A stretch of DNA of 64,000 bases, taken from Sambucus nigra. Its lineage: Eukaryota > Streptophyta > Magnoliopsida > Dipsacales > Adoxaceae. Below, one piece after another: positions 23,670-34,878 of this stretch. Each line of letters opens with the position of its first letter. Position 1 is the first letter of the stretch. The notes beneath the pieces were generated by a model. The model was not told the origin of the DNA. It worked only from the letters and a program-made list of their open reading frames with translations, and searched no databases. The position numbers and the translations under genes were made by a program. The stretch covers positions 81,624,751 through 81,688,750 of the forward strand of contig OX422223.1 in the NCBI GenBank assembly GCA_949130495.1, written 5' to 3'.

Positions 23670-23819
23670 TTAAAGGGTAAGTGGTCCTATCCCATTCAAG
23701 ACTGCATTTTTCTGTAATATGCTTAACAGCTCATGCACATTGTTACGATTAGAAAAAAATTCGAAAGCATATCCCCTTAGTTCTCCAAGTACACGACGTA
23801 GATTGGCAGGTGTGAGTGT
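23670..23819 (-). pseudogene. Unidentified coding-like fragment inside young CACTA
   Basis: An open minus-strand stretch of about 49 codons without an ATG. It reads TLTPANLRRVLGELRG, then YAFEFFSNRNNVHELL and SILQKNAVLNG. The composition and amphipathic pattern look protein-coding, but I do not recognise the family. It could be an exon of the element's second (TNPA-like) gene or a captured host fragment. Its 5' end forms one arm of the foldback at 23781-23880. Confidence 0.45.
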
Positions 23820-23880
23820 TATTTCAATTGGTCAATTGAAATAACAATCACACTTGTCAATCTAGTATGTACCCAGAGAA
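23781..23880. repeat. ~50-bp-arm foldback
   Basis: ttctccaagtacacgacgta at 23781 pairs with the inverted tactagtatgtacccagagaa side ending at 23880. The centre is tttcaattg/gtcaattgaaa at 23822-23841. The arms are imperfect and the loop is essentially zero. It duplicates the start of the adjacent coding-like fragment in inverted orientation. Confidence 0.75.
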
Positions 23881-24110
23881 CATTAAGATACGACTGCAGA
23901 ACTTCCTCCAAAAGTAACAACTTTAAGCCAATAAGAATATTATACAGAAATTATACAGTCTCAAACTGTCCAAACAGGACAATTCGAGAGATCTCATTAC
24001 AGGGGTAATGACTCTCGAACCGGTCTAAGGGCTATTGAATGCGTACGCATAAGAACTAGAATGCTAGTATCTATGCGCACTATATTTAATTTCAAGTATG
24101 TTTCATATAA

Positions 24111-24200
24111 TGGGTTAATTCAAATACAAAAATAAATTCATGGGTTAATTCAAATACAAAAATAAATTCATGGGTTAATTCAAATACAAAAATAAATTCA
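24111..24200. repeat. Three exact 30-bp tandem repeats
   Basis: The unit begins tgggttaattcaaataca and occurs identically at 24111-24140, 24141-24170 and 24171-24200, inside the young CACTA element upstream of its transposase gene. Confidence 0.95.
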
Positions 24201-24649
24201 TGTATTGACCACATACACACACACACACACACTATCTAAGTTGTTCTATAGGAATAAAAACAACATTTTTAAAATATGAAGGGCTCACCAATTTGATCAA
24301 AATTTTCAACAACATAGACTAATTGATCTTTATTATAAGACAATTACTATAAATTTACGCGCATCGCCCGAATTCAAAAAGTAATTTAATGACTAAAGTA
24401 ATACTTTTTTTAACTTTAGTTATTCACCACAAATCTTAAAAAATATTTTATTTTTCATGCTTTTTTAACTTCGGATGCTTTTAGCAACTTCGGATGACAA
24501 TTACTACAAATTTATATTTTTGAATATTATTTACATTTACATTTTTGGATATTATTTTTGGAAATTTATAGAAAATTACTTATTTATTTACATTTTTAAC
24601 CCCCTGCCCCCACCCTGCCCCACCCCCTACACCACTCTGCCCCACCCCC

Positions 24650-24756
24650 CACACATGCACACACACACGCACATATATACACACATACACACATATATAT
24701 ACACACAAACATATATATAAATGGAAGAGAGAGAGAGAGAGAGAGAATTAAACCTG

Positions 24757-24807
<51 letters not shown>
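24650..24807. repeat. CA/TA-rich and (GA)n microsatellites
   Basis: A cacaca/tatata tract at about 24650-24720 is followed by GA runs at about 24727-24747 and 24763-24807. A 90-codon minus-strand frame through this region is low-complexity Ser-Leu and Cys-Val and is not a gene. Confidence 0.9.
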
Positions 24808-24811
<4 letters not shown>

Positions 24812-24857
24812 AACGGCGCGGGAGGGAAAAAAGAAGGGGGAAAGGGATTTTGCTGTA

Positions 24858-25100
24858 AACATTGTCACGGTCGTGTCAAGGTCATTGACCGTGAAAATTA
24901 TTTAAAGAATCGTCACGGTCATTGACCGTGACAAGTAAATTTGTCACGGTCTTGTCACGGTCAATAACCGTGACAATTCCTTATCACGGTCGTGTCAAGG
25001 TCAATGACTGTGACACAAAACGCGTGTTTTTTGTCACGGTCAATGACCTTGACAAGGGTGGTCGGCTGAAAGGTGACAATTTGCCCATTTTGGTGTAGTG
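24858..25100. promoter_or_regulatory. CACTA right terminus and subterminal repeats
   Basis: About six further gtcacggtc/gaccgtgac palindromes lie just inside the right inverted repeat, matching those at the left end. The same 11-bp arms with a 1-bp centre recur. Confidence 0.8.
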
Positions 25101-25743
25101 TGTCTACGCAATTGAAGCCCCCTTAACCGATAATGTATGGGTTATCTTGTTATAGTTCGAACCCTTAATTTTTTACACTCTACCATATCATTCATTTACA
25201 TATAATTAAATGTGAGTATACCCCTGACAGTTTTATGACATTTCAGTTGCCTCCAGATTTTATGACATGAATATTGAATCCAATTACTTTCTCATAATGC
25301 ATTTTTCTCCCATACCTTGTATAGAAATAAAAATTACCTACTTGTCATGTCTGCTTAATTGTTTTCCTTCTTGATGGATGACGAACCTGAAGAAGATGAG
25401 ATACCTCCCGCACGTTTGGACTTTTATTCTATTTTACCTAGAAAAATATTTTCAATTACATACGTATAGGTAATAGAAGGCAAATATGGTATTCCCCGTT
25501 GGAATATCTACACCGCGACTTATCAACTCTTATGATTACCGAATGTTTTCTACCAATTTAACCTTATATATGGCATGTACAAATAAATTATGTATTTCTT
25601 TTTATTTCAGACTCAGTTATGTAATAATTATCTAAGCATCTCTCTAATAAAAATATTTTAAAATTTTGTTGACTTTGATTTATTTGTTATATTTATTTTA
25701 CGCTTTGCTTACCATTATAGACATAAAATTCGCGGATGTGACA

Positions 25744-27190
25744 TCATCGGTCGATAATGCTAAACATACATTGCGCAGTTATTTTGCAAATTCATTGTGT
25801 CGTGTGCTTGAAATTTTCCAGATGAGTGAATCAACTAGATGTCTCATGAAATTCCCACCCACTTCACAAGAGCGTGCCATGTCATGGCCTCTGCTATACA
25901 CGGTACAATGAAAATTCATTTTAACGGTGACTCGATGGGAAAAATACTTCAAAACGTTATGTGGAACTTGTGAGAACTTACGATATTTTGAAGTATTGTA
26001 TTTTCCATCCTCACAAGCCATATATCTAGGCTCGCTGCATACATGACACTCATCCTTGCTCATTGCGATACAATATGCAATCATACTTGCATGCATGAAT
26101 AAATTTGCACTTCAAACCAAAACCCTTCAAGGTCTTCTTCATGCTAGGATCAAGGTTCTAAAAAACAAAGGGCGTGATCGAGGCGTGGAGGTCAAGCCTT
26201 AATCCTTAGAAGCCTAGGCGGGTTTAAGCGTAAAAAGGCGTGAAAAGGCGTTTAGGCCTTCTTAATATATTTTAATATTTTTACACCATAACAAGGCTAT
26301 TAAAATACTAAAATTGTACATATCATAAAAATATGTTTGAATATATGAAAATTAAAATACTATTTGATTATTTTGGATGAGATAATGGTCCGGTTAGTTA
26401 AAAAATTCTTTAAAAGGCGATATCGTTTCACTAAAGCATTATTGTTTTTAGAAAAAAGTGCGCCTTAAGGGTTTTACTAAGCATAAGGCGTAAAAAACTT
26501 AAGGCGAGGCGTTTCACCCAAGCCTTAAGCCTAGGCGAATTTTTTAGAACAGTGGCTAGGATAATTGTCTGCTAACATGTTCTCTTATGGGAGAATACCT
26601 TTAACCCACTTAAGAATTATGGTTATGCTTTTTCCTGACAAACCAAATTAACTCTTCAAACTATGCAAACTAATCATTACATATAATAGCGAGTAATCTT
26701 TATCACGATCTTTACACAACGGTCTAGGTGCGTCGATTTTTAACCGTATGTATTCCCAATATTTTGGAAATTCGAATCAACTTGGTCATAATGCACATTA
26801 TATATATCCATAGGTCAGTGGACTCTGTAAGAATCATTAATTAGGTCGGTCAAAGGATAATGTGTTGGCAAATCCTGTACCACTTTCACTTAGCAGGGTT
26901 CTATAACACAGTCGGGTACTGGTAATTCTTCCATAATAAAAGGTACATTTTTTCACCAGGGTATGTCCATATCTTATAGTCTTGAAAAATTACCCACTTT
27001 AACAAATGCTACTCAATGTCCTTTAAAGACTTTTATTTTTCGTTCATACAACGGGTGCATGGACATGAAATCTTTTCACTTTTAAGATTTATATTTCCAT
27101 ATTTAACAAATTCATAAATGCTCTTTACATTATTATTAAATATTCAGTTACTTCCCATCCACTCTTTGTATTATGGTAAATGCATTAAAT
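25744..27190 (-). pseudogene. CACTA transposase fragment (N-terminal half of the old element)
   Basis: Minus strand. The N-terminal domain is recognisable near 27155-27190, where ccatccactctttgta matches the younger copy. After a decayed stretch, 26096-25779 keeps ECHVCSEPRYMACEDGKY, then KVPHNVLKYF-like and DMARSCEVGGNFMRHLVDS, which is the zinc-containing region and the start of the TNP2 core. The last codons before 25744 read NEFAK.LRNVCLALSTD, which continues at 6641 across the chromovirus. A hAT-type element interrupts it at 26151-26554. Non-functional. Confidence 0.85.
26151..26554. mobile_element. hAT-type miniature element, 404 bp
   Basis: Flanked by perfect 8-bp direct repeats gctaggat at 26143-26150 and 26555-26562. 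Its ends are imperfect inverted repeats: caaggttctaaaaaac at the left and, inverted from the right, cactgttctaaaaaa. The interior is rich in aggcg/cgcct motifs near both ends and has no coding frame. An 8-bp duplication with these ends fits the hAT superfamily. It lies in the old CACTA transposase pseudogene. Confidence 0.85.
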
Positions 27191-27524
27191 AATCTTTAAA
27201 ATTCAATTCACCTATTAAACAAAGGTCATGTTGCATACAAGAATGCACAATTTATAATTCATTCAAATTATTCAACATATTTTAAACTCATATTAGGCAA
27301 CTTAAATCAAACTCATGTTTCATACACTAAAATTGTCAATAAATGAGCCATAAACTTAAAATAACTTAAATAAACAAAATATAATAATTTGTTCTCAAAT
27401 TAAAAATTGTACATGCCCTAGTCTTGACTACCAAATAAAATGACCAAGTGATAAAACTCTTATGATGCTATTTTAGCACATTCCCTTTTCTTATATCAAA
27501 GTGCACGGGAATTTCTTCGCAACC
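27191..27524. other. AT-rich spacer upstream of old CACTA transposase
   Basis: No open frame and no terminal inverted repeat could be seen. It may be the 5' flank of the old CACTA gene. It ends at the gttgt target duplication (27525-27529) of the Ogre-like element. Confidence 0.4.
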
Positions 27525-27651
27525 GTTGTTGTAAACACCCCATTATAATACCCCCAGCCTCTCCTTAGGTCTTTAGAACCTCCCTTCACCATTGCAAACC
27601 CAAGTCATGCCATGGGTACTGACCTAAAGGCCATCGGGCACTCTCAGGCTC

Positions 27652-28310
27652 CGTTTGACCAAAAGTCAAACTCTTCAACTCGAACGAGACTGAATGAATC
27701 TTCAAAGGGAATTGAATCCCCTTTCCAACGCTCCACCCCGTGCGTAATTCTCACTTACGGTGCGGACGAACGACCCATTTTCCCTAGAAACTCGATCACG
27801 AGGTCACCGGATGCTCCTAGGCTCTGTTTGACCAAAGTCAACTCTTCAGCTCAATTGAGACTAGATGAATCTTCGAAGGGCACTAAATCCCCTTCCAATG
27901 GTCCATCCCGTGCACGATTCTGACTTATGATACGGACGAAACCGTTTTACTCCGAAAGGTCACCGAACTCTTCCAGGCCCCGGTTGACCAAAGTAAACTC
28001 CCCAAACCAGGTCAAACTCTATGGAATGTCGAAGTACATATCCTAACCTTTCTAATGGTCCACCCCGTGAACAATTCTGACTTTCCATGAGGACGAACGA
28101 TCCGTTTGCGTCCGAAGTTTCCTTGTCCAAAGGATCGACGAACGCTTCCGAGCCACATTTGACCCAAAGTCAACTCTTGGACCCGGGAGCAGTCCGAAGG
28201 ACTTTTGAAGGTCTCTAAAATACCTTTTAACGGTTCACCCCATGTACGATTCAGATCAACGGTTCGTTCTCTACGACCAATTTTCCAAAGGAACCTGAAA
28301 GACACTACTA
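27652..28310. repeat. 150-176-bp sub-repeats in the 5' LTR U3
   Basis: Four imperfect tandem units start at 27652, 27828, 27981 and 28147. Each carries tttgaccaaagtcaact, a gaatcttcgaaggg-like block, a ccaccccgtgcac-like block and a cggacgaacga block. Only the last unit is present in the 3' LTR. Confidence 0.8.
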
Positions 28311-28406
28311 AACGGTAAGTTCCAAACCCTGCCTATCGGTAGTGTGCCTAAACACACCTGCCGATTGGCAGGACCATGTCTATTTCAATCGGCAATGCCT
28401 TGGGCC

Positions 28407-28415
28407 TATAAAAAT
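28407..28415 (+). promoter_or_regulatory. TATA box of Ogre-like 5' LTR
   Basis: tataaaaat, conserved as tataaaaag at 43241 in the other LTR. It lies in the context gggcc-TATA expected for the LTR promoter that starts the genomic RNA. Confidence 0.65.
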
Positions 28416-29600
28416 GAGGGAATAACCTCATTCCCAAAGGAGGAAAATCAGAGATCTATCACACTCAGCGAGTTCAGAAAACCCCGCTTGAAGTCAGCAT
28501 GATTTTCACATCCAAATCCCTTTTCAACCTTCACCTTTCATCACTTTCTTCATTAAACTTGGTTAATTAAGTACCCTCCATCATCATCCAAGTTCAATGG
28601 TTGCTCTCCAACATGCAAGATCAAGATCAAGATCTTCAAGAAGGTCCAACTTTCTCAACTCTCTCTTTAAATTCCCTTAAATTCGCATTAACTTGTTTTA
28701 TTACTTAGCACTTTTATTCTCTCATCTCACATATCTTAATATACTTTTTATCTAGTATTATTGCAAATCTCTTATTTTCATATAAATAAAACCCAAAAAA
28801 TAAGAAAAATAGGATTTGCTCATAAATTCCAAACGGGAATTCTCACACTTTTCTCACAACTAAAACAATTTCTTACACACACACACACAAATAAGAGAAG
28901 TTATCAGTTGGATTCATGGGATAAATCTCACCCCTCATTTTTCATACAAACTGTGGACTTTGATTCCTCTATAGGCTACGTAGGCATCTCAGGGTAAAAC
29001 TTGAGACTCGAGTCCTTTCCCTACTTTTTTTCCTACTTTTTCCACGTTCTTTCAACTTAACTCTCTTAGATTCTATATATTTACATATACATATATTTGT
29101 TCTTAGTGGCATATTATTCCACATGTGTTATCATTCCCTTATAATGATCGACGCTAGGATAATCGCCAAAATCCTATTTTTTAATATTATTTTTTAGGAA
29201 CATTCATATGGATGACTCGCTTTATCTCTTCCATGATACAAGTCGATGATTCCTATCTTCGCTACGTATACACAACACACACATCACGGGAAAATAAAGG
29301 AAAATAGCAACAACCCATGAGAGACCATAAGGGAGGAATGGGTGCCTAACACCTTCCCATTTCGTAACTTAGCCTCCGGACCCTTTTTCGAATCATTTTG
29401 GTTTCGTATGTATCAGTATGTCTTTGGATGTTGTCCTTTGGTATGGCTCCCTTTTCTTTTGTCTGTTTTGAGTAAAATAGACTGGCGACTCCATCTCTCT
29501 ACATTTTTCACCTCATTAATGACCTCGATCGAAGCGCTCCCGAGAGGGACGCGCGGGACCAAGGATCCTCTCTCGCCACGAGGATTGGTGATGGCCACAG

Positions 29601-29616
29601 TGGCGACTCCGCTAGG
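29601..29616 (+). other. Primer binding site of Ogre-like element
   Basis: tggcgactccgctagg begins two bases after the LTR-terminal ca. It resembles the tRNA-derived primer site known for Ogre elements (tRNA-Arg, from memory). Confidence 0.65.
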
Positions 29617-30578
29617 AAATTATTTATTTTGAGGGCTAGACTCTATTTGCATGGGTGTTATATTTGTTTATATTTTCCCCTATTCTGCATGTTCCTCATT
29701 TACTATTCATGTGTACCTCATGCTTATGCTTCTATTCACACACTTATAGAAAATTCTTCATGTACACTTCACACCACGTGCACCTAGGATCACATATATC
29801 CCCATGTTGCACGCATCACCCATACTTGGTATACCATTGGTACTCATACTTTGCTCCCTGTTGGGCATGATCAAGAAAGATACTCTCATAAGATACTAAT
29901 AAGATAATCATGCATGATTCACACGATATCACCAAAGAGCATTATGATTGACCAAATTGTGTCCAGTAACTGGAGGGTCACTTCGTGATGGGTGCTGGTC
30001 TGGCAGGGCGCAGTTAGCCTAAGGGATATGACTCTCACCTTCCATTAGCCAAGTACCTTCGACATATATCGAACGGCTCCCCCATATCGTACCGCTTGAC
30101 CAAAGTCGTAACGGGAGGTATATCGCAGGAAACTCGTTCACATACATTGACTATATCGAATTCACTCTCACACGTACCGTCCCCACGAGGTATATAGTGA
30201 GGCAATTCACGTACACTCAGGTATATCAAATGGCTTGTCCACACGTACTGATTGCCCTCAAAAGCAAGACGTATATCATGGAAGACACGTCAAAGGGGGG
30301 AACCCTTTTTCGATTCACCCACCCAAGCTGCATACCCGCATATAGGTGTCAAGCCTAGGACACACATGATAGATTGTCGGTTTTAACCCGAAACTCTGCC
30401 AAAATTCCGGGTCGACCTGCTGCCCAAATTTTTGAGCATTTTTAAAATGGGACCCTACCCGTGAGCCTAGTTACAAGTCTAGCCATAGCTTTGCATATGT
30501 TACAAACCCAACCTTCCACGCTTGGGTCCCGTCCGGCATTTTATTTTGCATTTAGGAGAATTTAATACAAGTGAGAAC

Positions 30579-30676
<98 letters not shown>

Positions 30677-31002
30677 CATGCTGAGACCTGTCTCCAAAAT
30701 ATTCCTCCCTTCTTTATCAAAAATCCAAAAACATTTCTCCTTTCTTTATCAAAATTCCAAAAATATTTATCCTTTCTTTACCAAAAATCCAAAAATATTT
30801 TATCTTTCAATCTCAAAAAGAAAAAAATGTTAAAAATATTTTCCTTCTTTCTTTTTAAAAATAAATCCCGTTTTACGCCTTCTCAAGTCGATCGCACGTC
30901 CTTGGCCTAGATCCTCATTGGCTTCGGTCTTCAGTCAAATCACCCCGGAGTTTCGTTCGTTCCCCTGCTACCTCTTCCGAGTCTGGTATTCATCCACTTG
31001 CC
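29617..31002 (+). other. Untranslated leader of Ogre-like element
   Basis: No coding domain. It has several short tatatcga/gtatatc-containing repeats around 30055-30260 and the AAT array at 30579-30676. Long leaders between primer site and gag are usual for Ogre-type elements, some of which carry an extra ORF there. None is readable here. Confidence 0.5.
30579..30676. repeat. (AAT)n microsatellite, ~32 units
   Basis: About 98 bp of uninterrupted AAT/ATA repeat. The frames through it give poly-isoleucine on both strands and are not genes. Confidence 0.97.
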
Positions 31003-32340
31003 ATGGAGAACACGGATCAAGTACAAGTTGCGCAGCCAGATCTGACGGCAGTTTTAGCTCAACTCGTGTCCAAGATTGACAACCTTCAGACTGAGGTCCG
31101 AGAGATGCAACGAAACCAGGTTCCTATTCCTCAAGAGCACGAGGTCTTATTCCCTCGCGCTATGGGTCCACCCGAGCCTATCTGGGTTCTCGAAGAGTAT
31201 CAGCATGATCCACGTGCCCCTCCTATTAATGGATCGCCACCTGCCCAGCTTCCTATGCCAAACCTTGCCCAGTCTGGGGCTAACTTGCCTACGATCGTTG
31301 ATTCAAAAGAGGAAGAATTGAACAAGGTCAAAGAAGATCTCAATATGTTAACTAAGAAGTTTGACCAAGTTCGAATCTCCAGAAATTACATGGACTACAG
31401 CCACATATCTCCTTATCCTAAGGCAAGGTTACCCTAGAAGTTCAAGATGCCGAATATCGAGAAATTCAGAGGAAGTGGACCCCCGATTGTCTATCTTCGC
31501 AGTTATCATCGTGCTATGACTCTCTTAGGGGCTTCTGAAGAAGTGATGGCCCAATTATTTTAGCAAACTTTGAAGGATAGCGCCCTCCGATGGTTTTTAT
31601 CTCTTGAGGAGTCCAGAATTCGTAGCTGGGAGGATGTAGCCTGTGAATTCATGTCGCAATACAAATAAAACGAAGAGCTTGAGGTCAATTGTCGTGATTT
31701 AGAGCTGCTCAAACAGAACTCTAGGGAATCAGTCAGTAACTTCATAGCCCGATGGAGGGAAAATGCATCCACAATGACCAATCGACCATCCGAGGAAGAA
31801 CAAGTCAACATAGTGAAGAAGAATTTCTTGCCTCATGTCCGAGAAACCATGGGAGGACAATATTATCCCCACTTTCGAGCTCTCAGAGAAGTAGGAGTTG
31901 AAATCAAGGAAGGTCTTGCTAAAACAGAGGTTGAACCAAAGAAAGTGTCTGGACAGTTCACTCCTAGAAAATATGACAAACCTGCCAATGTTGCAGTCTT
32001 AACCATCAACAACATCTCTCAACCGATCACTTTGTGGGCACCAGAAAGCCGCCCTGTCCCAGTCTGAAAGGAATACATCGAGCTTTATGCTCCCCTCTCT
32101 AAAGTTTATCAAGCCCTATTAAAGTCGAAACCTCATCAAGCCCTTGGATCCCAGTCCATTGCCCAATTGACTTCCAAGAAACTTCAAAACAGATGCCCAT
32201 TGCGCCTTCCACCAAACCGCTGGTCATACCACTGACTCATGCTTTCACCTTCAAAACATAATCCAAGGTCTAATTGATCGGGGTACCATTGCCCCACCAG
32301 CCAATCCTAAGCCAAACACTACTCACAACCCACTCCCAAA
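31003..32340 (+). pseudogene. Gag pseudogene of Ogre-like element
   Basis: From ATG 31003 the frame begins MENTDQVQVAQPDLTAVLAQ, with a coiled-coil-like LVSKIDNLQTEVREMQRNQ. The capsid part (retrotrans_gag type) follows: EKFRGSGPP...YLRSYHRAM, ALRWFLSLEES and SVSNFIARWRENAS. One frame runs to 32067 with single stops at 31435, 31561, 31666 and 32065, and no shift among these. Gag would form the particle. The breaks are isolated nonsense codons. Downstream (32070-32340) the frame is lost. Confidence 0.85.
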
Positions 32341-32668
32341 TCATACCAATGCTATTTTCCTATAAATGAACCCAGAATTTTATCCTTCAACTCAAATCAC
32401 ACCCATACACTCTCCCAAACCTCTCCAAATTTGCCCATATTTCCTCCTACACCCTATTAGCCTCACTGATCTGGCACTGTCACTCCTTACCAGAGCATGC
32501 ATCACTGTCCGTACCCGTTCTAAAAATAGAAGTATGGAATTATCAAAAGCGTTAAACCAACTCCTAGAGTTAGGGCTGAAATTTCCCTCACGGATGATCA
32601 TTGATTGCCAAAGGTTCAGTACGCTATTCTTGGAAGCACCAAAATGGGCCCGAGAGTAAGAAAAATGG

Positions 32669-33808
32669 TTGGTACCAACCGATGAAGTCATCCTGGATGA
32701 TGCCATCCAGATTATGGTAGAATCATTCAGGAAAACCAACGATATTTACAATATGACCGAGTTACTTGATACTCTGAAGTTACAAGGGCACCTGGTCCCT
32801 TCACCCTTACATATCCCCACAGAATGGGAAGACCTGTATGAAGATGCCATTGAAGTTGTAGAATGCATTGACTTTACATGGAAAGATAGAGTTGTTTCCA
32901 CCGGATGGGGGGGAGAATTCGAAGATTCGAACGAAGAACATGTTTTCGAGAAAACTGGCCCGGTAGCTGACATATGTGGGATGATATCATTTGAGGAGAT
33001 CCTCGAGGAAATAAACAAGGTAGCAAAACAACCCGAGATCTATGAAAAAATAGGGTTCATGTTCTTCCTTTCTTCAGTAAATTACATGACCAGATCAGGG
33101 AAGCATTACCAGATCCCAATCTCACTACCAGCCAATGATAAGGGAAAGGGCATTGAAAACCTTCCTATGCAAGAAATGACCCTCGAGGAAAGCAAGATCC
33201 TCGATCAACTGAAGAAAACTCAAGCTAACATCACTCTATGGGAGATTTTTATGTCTTCTCAGCTGCACATAAATGCTTTGATCAAGTTTCTCACTCGACC
33301 CATAGTTCATCCCTCTACTATACCAAAAAAAGCGATAAATTTAGTTGGATCCTTGACCTCTACCCGAATGTTATCCTTTTTCGAAGAAGAAATCCCCAGA
33401 ATTGGGCCAAATCACAATCATGCACTCAACATCTCTATCGCAGTTATGGGGAAAATCGTACCACACTCTCTTGTCGATAATAGATCCGCCTTGAATGTCT
33501 TCCCATTAAGAACCTTCAGATGCTTAGGATTGAAAGAAAGTGACCTCGCTCCAACTCCCGCTGTTGTACGTGCATATGATAATACCCATCGGGAGGTGAT
33601 GGGATCCATAAAACTTGTAATATGGGTTGGACCTATAAACCCTATCGTTGAATTACAAGTTAATGTCATCCCATCTTGTTTCAATTTGTTATTTGGACGA
33701 CCTTGGCTCCACAGTATTAAGGGTGTGTCTTCCTCACTCCATCAGAAATTTAAGTTCTTTACAAACGTACGAGTCATCACCATTTTGGGCGACAACGATA
33801 ATGCTTAG
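32669..33808 (+). pseudogene. Gag-Pol linker and retropepsin of Ogre-like element
   Basis: A 379-codon open stretch. Its second half is the Tat-type protease: HNHALNISIAVMGKIVPHSL, VDNRSALNVFPLRTFRCLGL, VVRAYDNTHREVMGSI and FNLLFGRPWLHSIKGVSSSL. The active-site triplet expected as D-N-G is D-N-R, so the catalytic glycine is replaced and the enzyme is probably dead. The first ~240 residues are the linker typical of the family. It is in a different frame from gag and RT. Confidence 0.85.
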
Positions 33809-33984
33809 GATGCAAGTACCAGCAGCCCAATCCTTGAGATACAGCACGGGTTAAATGATATACTCCTATTAGGATTCTGAGTTGAGCCACTCCTACTACC
33901 GGTAGGGGACGAATTTAAAGAAAGGGTTTGTCCAGAATACAACCCTCATGACAACCCTCAATGTGATTTAGATGTTCAAAAATA

Positions 33985-34095
33985 TGCACTTCATGCCCGG
34001 ACTGGGGCAAGGAAAAAGACAGCAAGGGATACTTGATCCCATTGAACTGAAGAACGCTTTCCATCCTTGTGGTTTGGGGTATCAACCATCAGAAC
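33985..34095 (+). pseudogene. G-patch-like motif downstream of protease
   Basis: A short frame with PGLGQGKRQQGILDPIELK and HPCGLGYQPS. Plant Tat elements carry a similar GKGLGKN.QG....LG.GY G-patch-like block between protease and RT. It is broken by surrounding stops. Confidence 0.6.
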
Positions 34096-34878
34096 AAGAT
34101 CTCAAAATGATCCTCCAATCTCGACCAAAGAGAAGATTATACTGCATCTAGAATATCCTAGGTGACTCCTTGAATGGACGATTCATCAAAGAGGGTGAGG
34201 ACTTGCCCTTTTGGGCTTTCTGAATCCATGGTATGACCATACAGATAAGAAGATGAAACCCATAATTGAGATCTTTTTTCAAGACAGCTACCCATGGGTC
34301 GAAAGTTCCCAACACCATGAACAAACCCTCATCAGAGATGCCGAAGATACTGAGTAAAGTAACTCTAAGGACTCATTCAAATTGCAAACAATGGGGCTAA
34401 CACTCTGCATGGTTCATTTAGGCACTACATCACTGGATCCATCCCACATGATTAAATTTGTTGATACACCTCTCCTCAATTGGCATGCTGTACCGGTTCT
34501 ACCTGTTGAAATCCCACCTAACCCCAATGTTTACCCTATTTCTTCTTTTGTTGTCTATACTTACTCAAATGTAATCGAGACCTCCTTTAATGAGGTTCTC
34601 AATGTTGTTTTTCTATCAATGAAATAAACGAAGATTTTGAGTATCTTTTTGTGCCTTACATTAATTGTATAGATTCTAATAAAACTTTTGATGATGATGA
34701 TTTTACAAATGAATAATTCTTAACTAATCTAAGTAAGGTTAATAACAAACAACATAACCGTGTTCAAGTTAATGAAGAAGAGACACTTATTATTAACCTC
34801 GGTTATAGTAGCTAACTGCACAAGATTAGGATAGGGGCTACCCTTAACGAGCATGAGCACGCACAACTCGAAGAATTA

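Larger units (their letters stand above)
19354..25100 (-). mobile_element. Younger CACTA (En/Spm) transposon, defective
   Basis: The left end is cactacaccaaatctg and the right end reads the same inverted, ...attttggtgtagtg, giving perfect 12-bp CACTACACCAAA termini. Flanking triplets are ttt (19351-19353) and tgt (25101-25103). The empty site in the other LTR has tgt, so the 3-bp duplication has one substitution. Palindromic subterminal repeats lie inside both ends. The transposase gene is on the minus strand and broken. It also carries a B3-domain foldback and internally copied patches. Confidence 0.93.
6642..25743 (+). mobile_element. Tekay-like Ty3/gypsy chromovirus, decayed, with nested insertions
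   Basis: Order: 5' LTR (6642-9596), initiator-Met-tRNA-type primer site, gag with zinc knuckle, protease, RT, RNase H, integrase, C-terminal chromodomain-like tail, polypurine tract, 3' LTR (14862-25743). The 3' LTR is interrupted by a solo LTR and a CACTA element. The target duplication is ccata (6637-6641) and tcatc (25744-25748). The interrupted transposase frame indicates the original was ccatc, so each copy carries one substitution. Many stops and frameshifts make it inactive. The chromodomain-type end and ~3 kb LTRs point to the Tekay lineage. Confidence 0.88.
14862..25743 (+). repeat. 3' LTR of Tekay-like element, interrupted twice
   Basis: LTR segments are 14862-15374, 17693-19353 and 25101-25743, about 2.8 kb once the two insertions and their duplications are removed. 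Alignment with 6642-9596 is continuous across both excision points: 15361-15374 joins 17698 and corresponds to about 7140-7175, and 19350 joins 25104 and corresponds to about 8950. Both later insertions therefore postdate the chromovirus. Confidence 0.87.
5640..27190 (-). mobile_element. Old CACTA (En/Spm) transposon remnant, split by nested insertions
   Basis: Two minus-strand pieces of a TNP2-type transposase gene, 25744-27190 (N-terminal part) and about 5640-6641 (C-terminal part), join into one gene order when the chromovirus at 6642-25743 is removed. The reading frame crosses the junction: the right piece ends at a STD(G) motif and the left resumes at NPF.NLS.NQS, matching the continuous transposase at 22102-23229. 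The true ends with CACTA inverted repeats are not visible, so the coordinates only bracket recognisable coding sequence. Confidence 0.8.
27530..29599 (+). repeat. 5' LTR of Ogre-like element
   Basis: 2070 bp, from tgtaaacaccccattataat to ggtgatggccaca. The first 620 bp contain about four sub-repeats of 150-176 bp, each opening with gtttgaccaaagtcaact-like sequence (27652, 27828, 27981, 28147). A TATA box lies at 28407 and a CA microsatellite near 28875. The small frames within are not genes. Confidence 0.88.

Noticed and set aside
30500..30833. Poly-isoleucine frames on both strands
   Set aside because: Direct translation of the AAT array.
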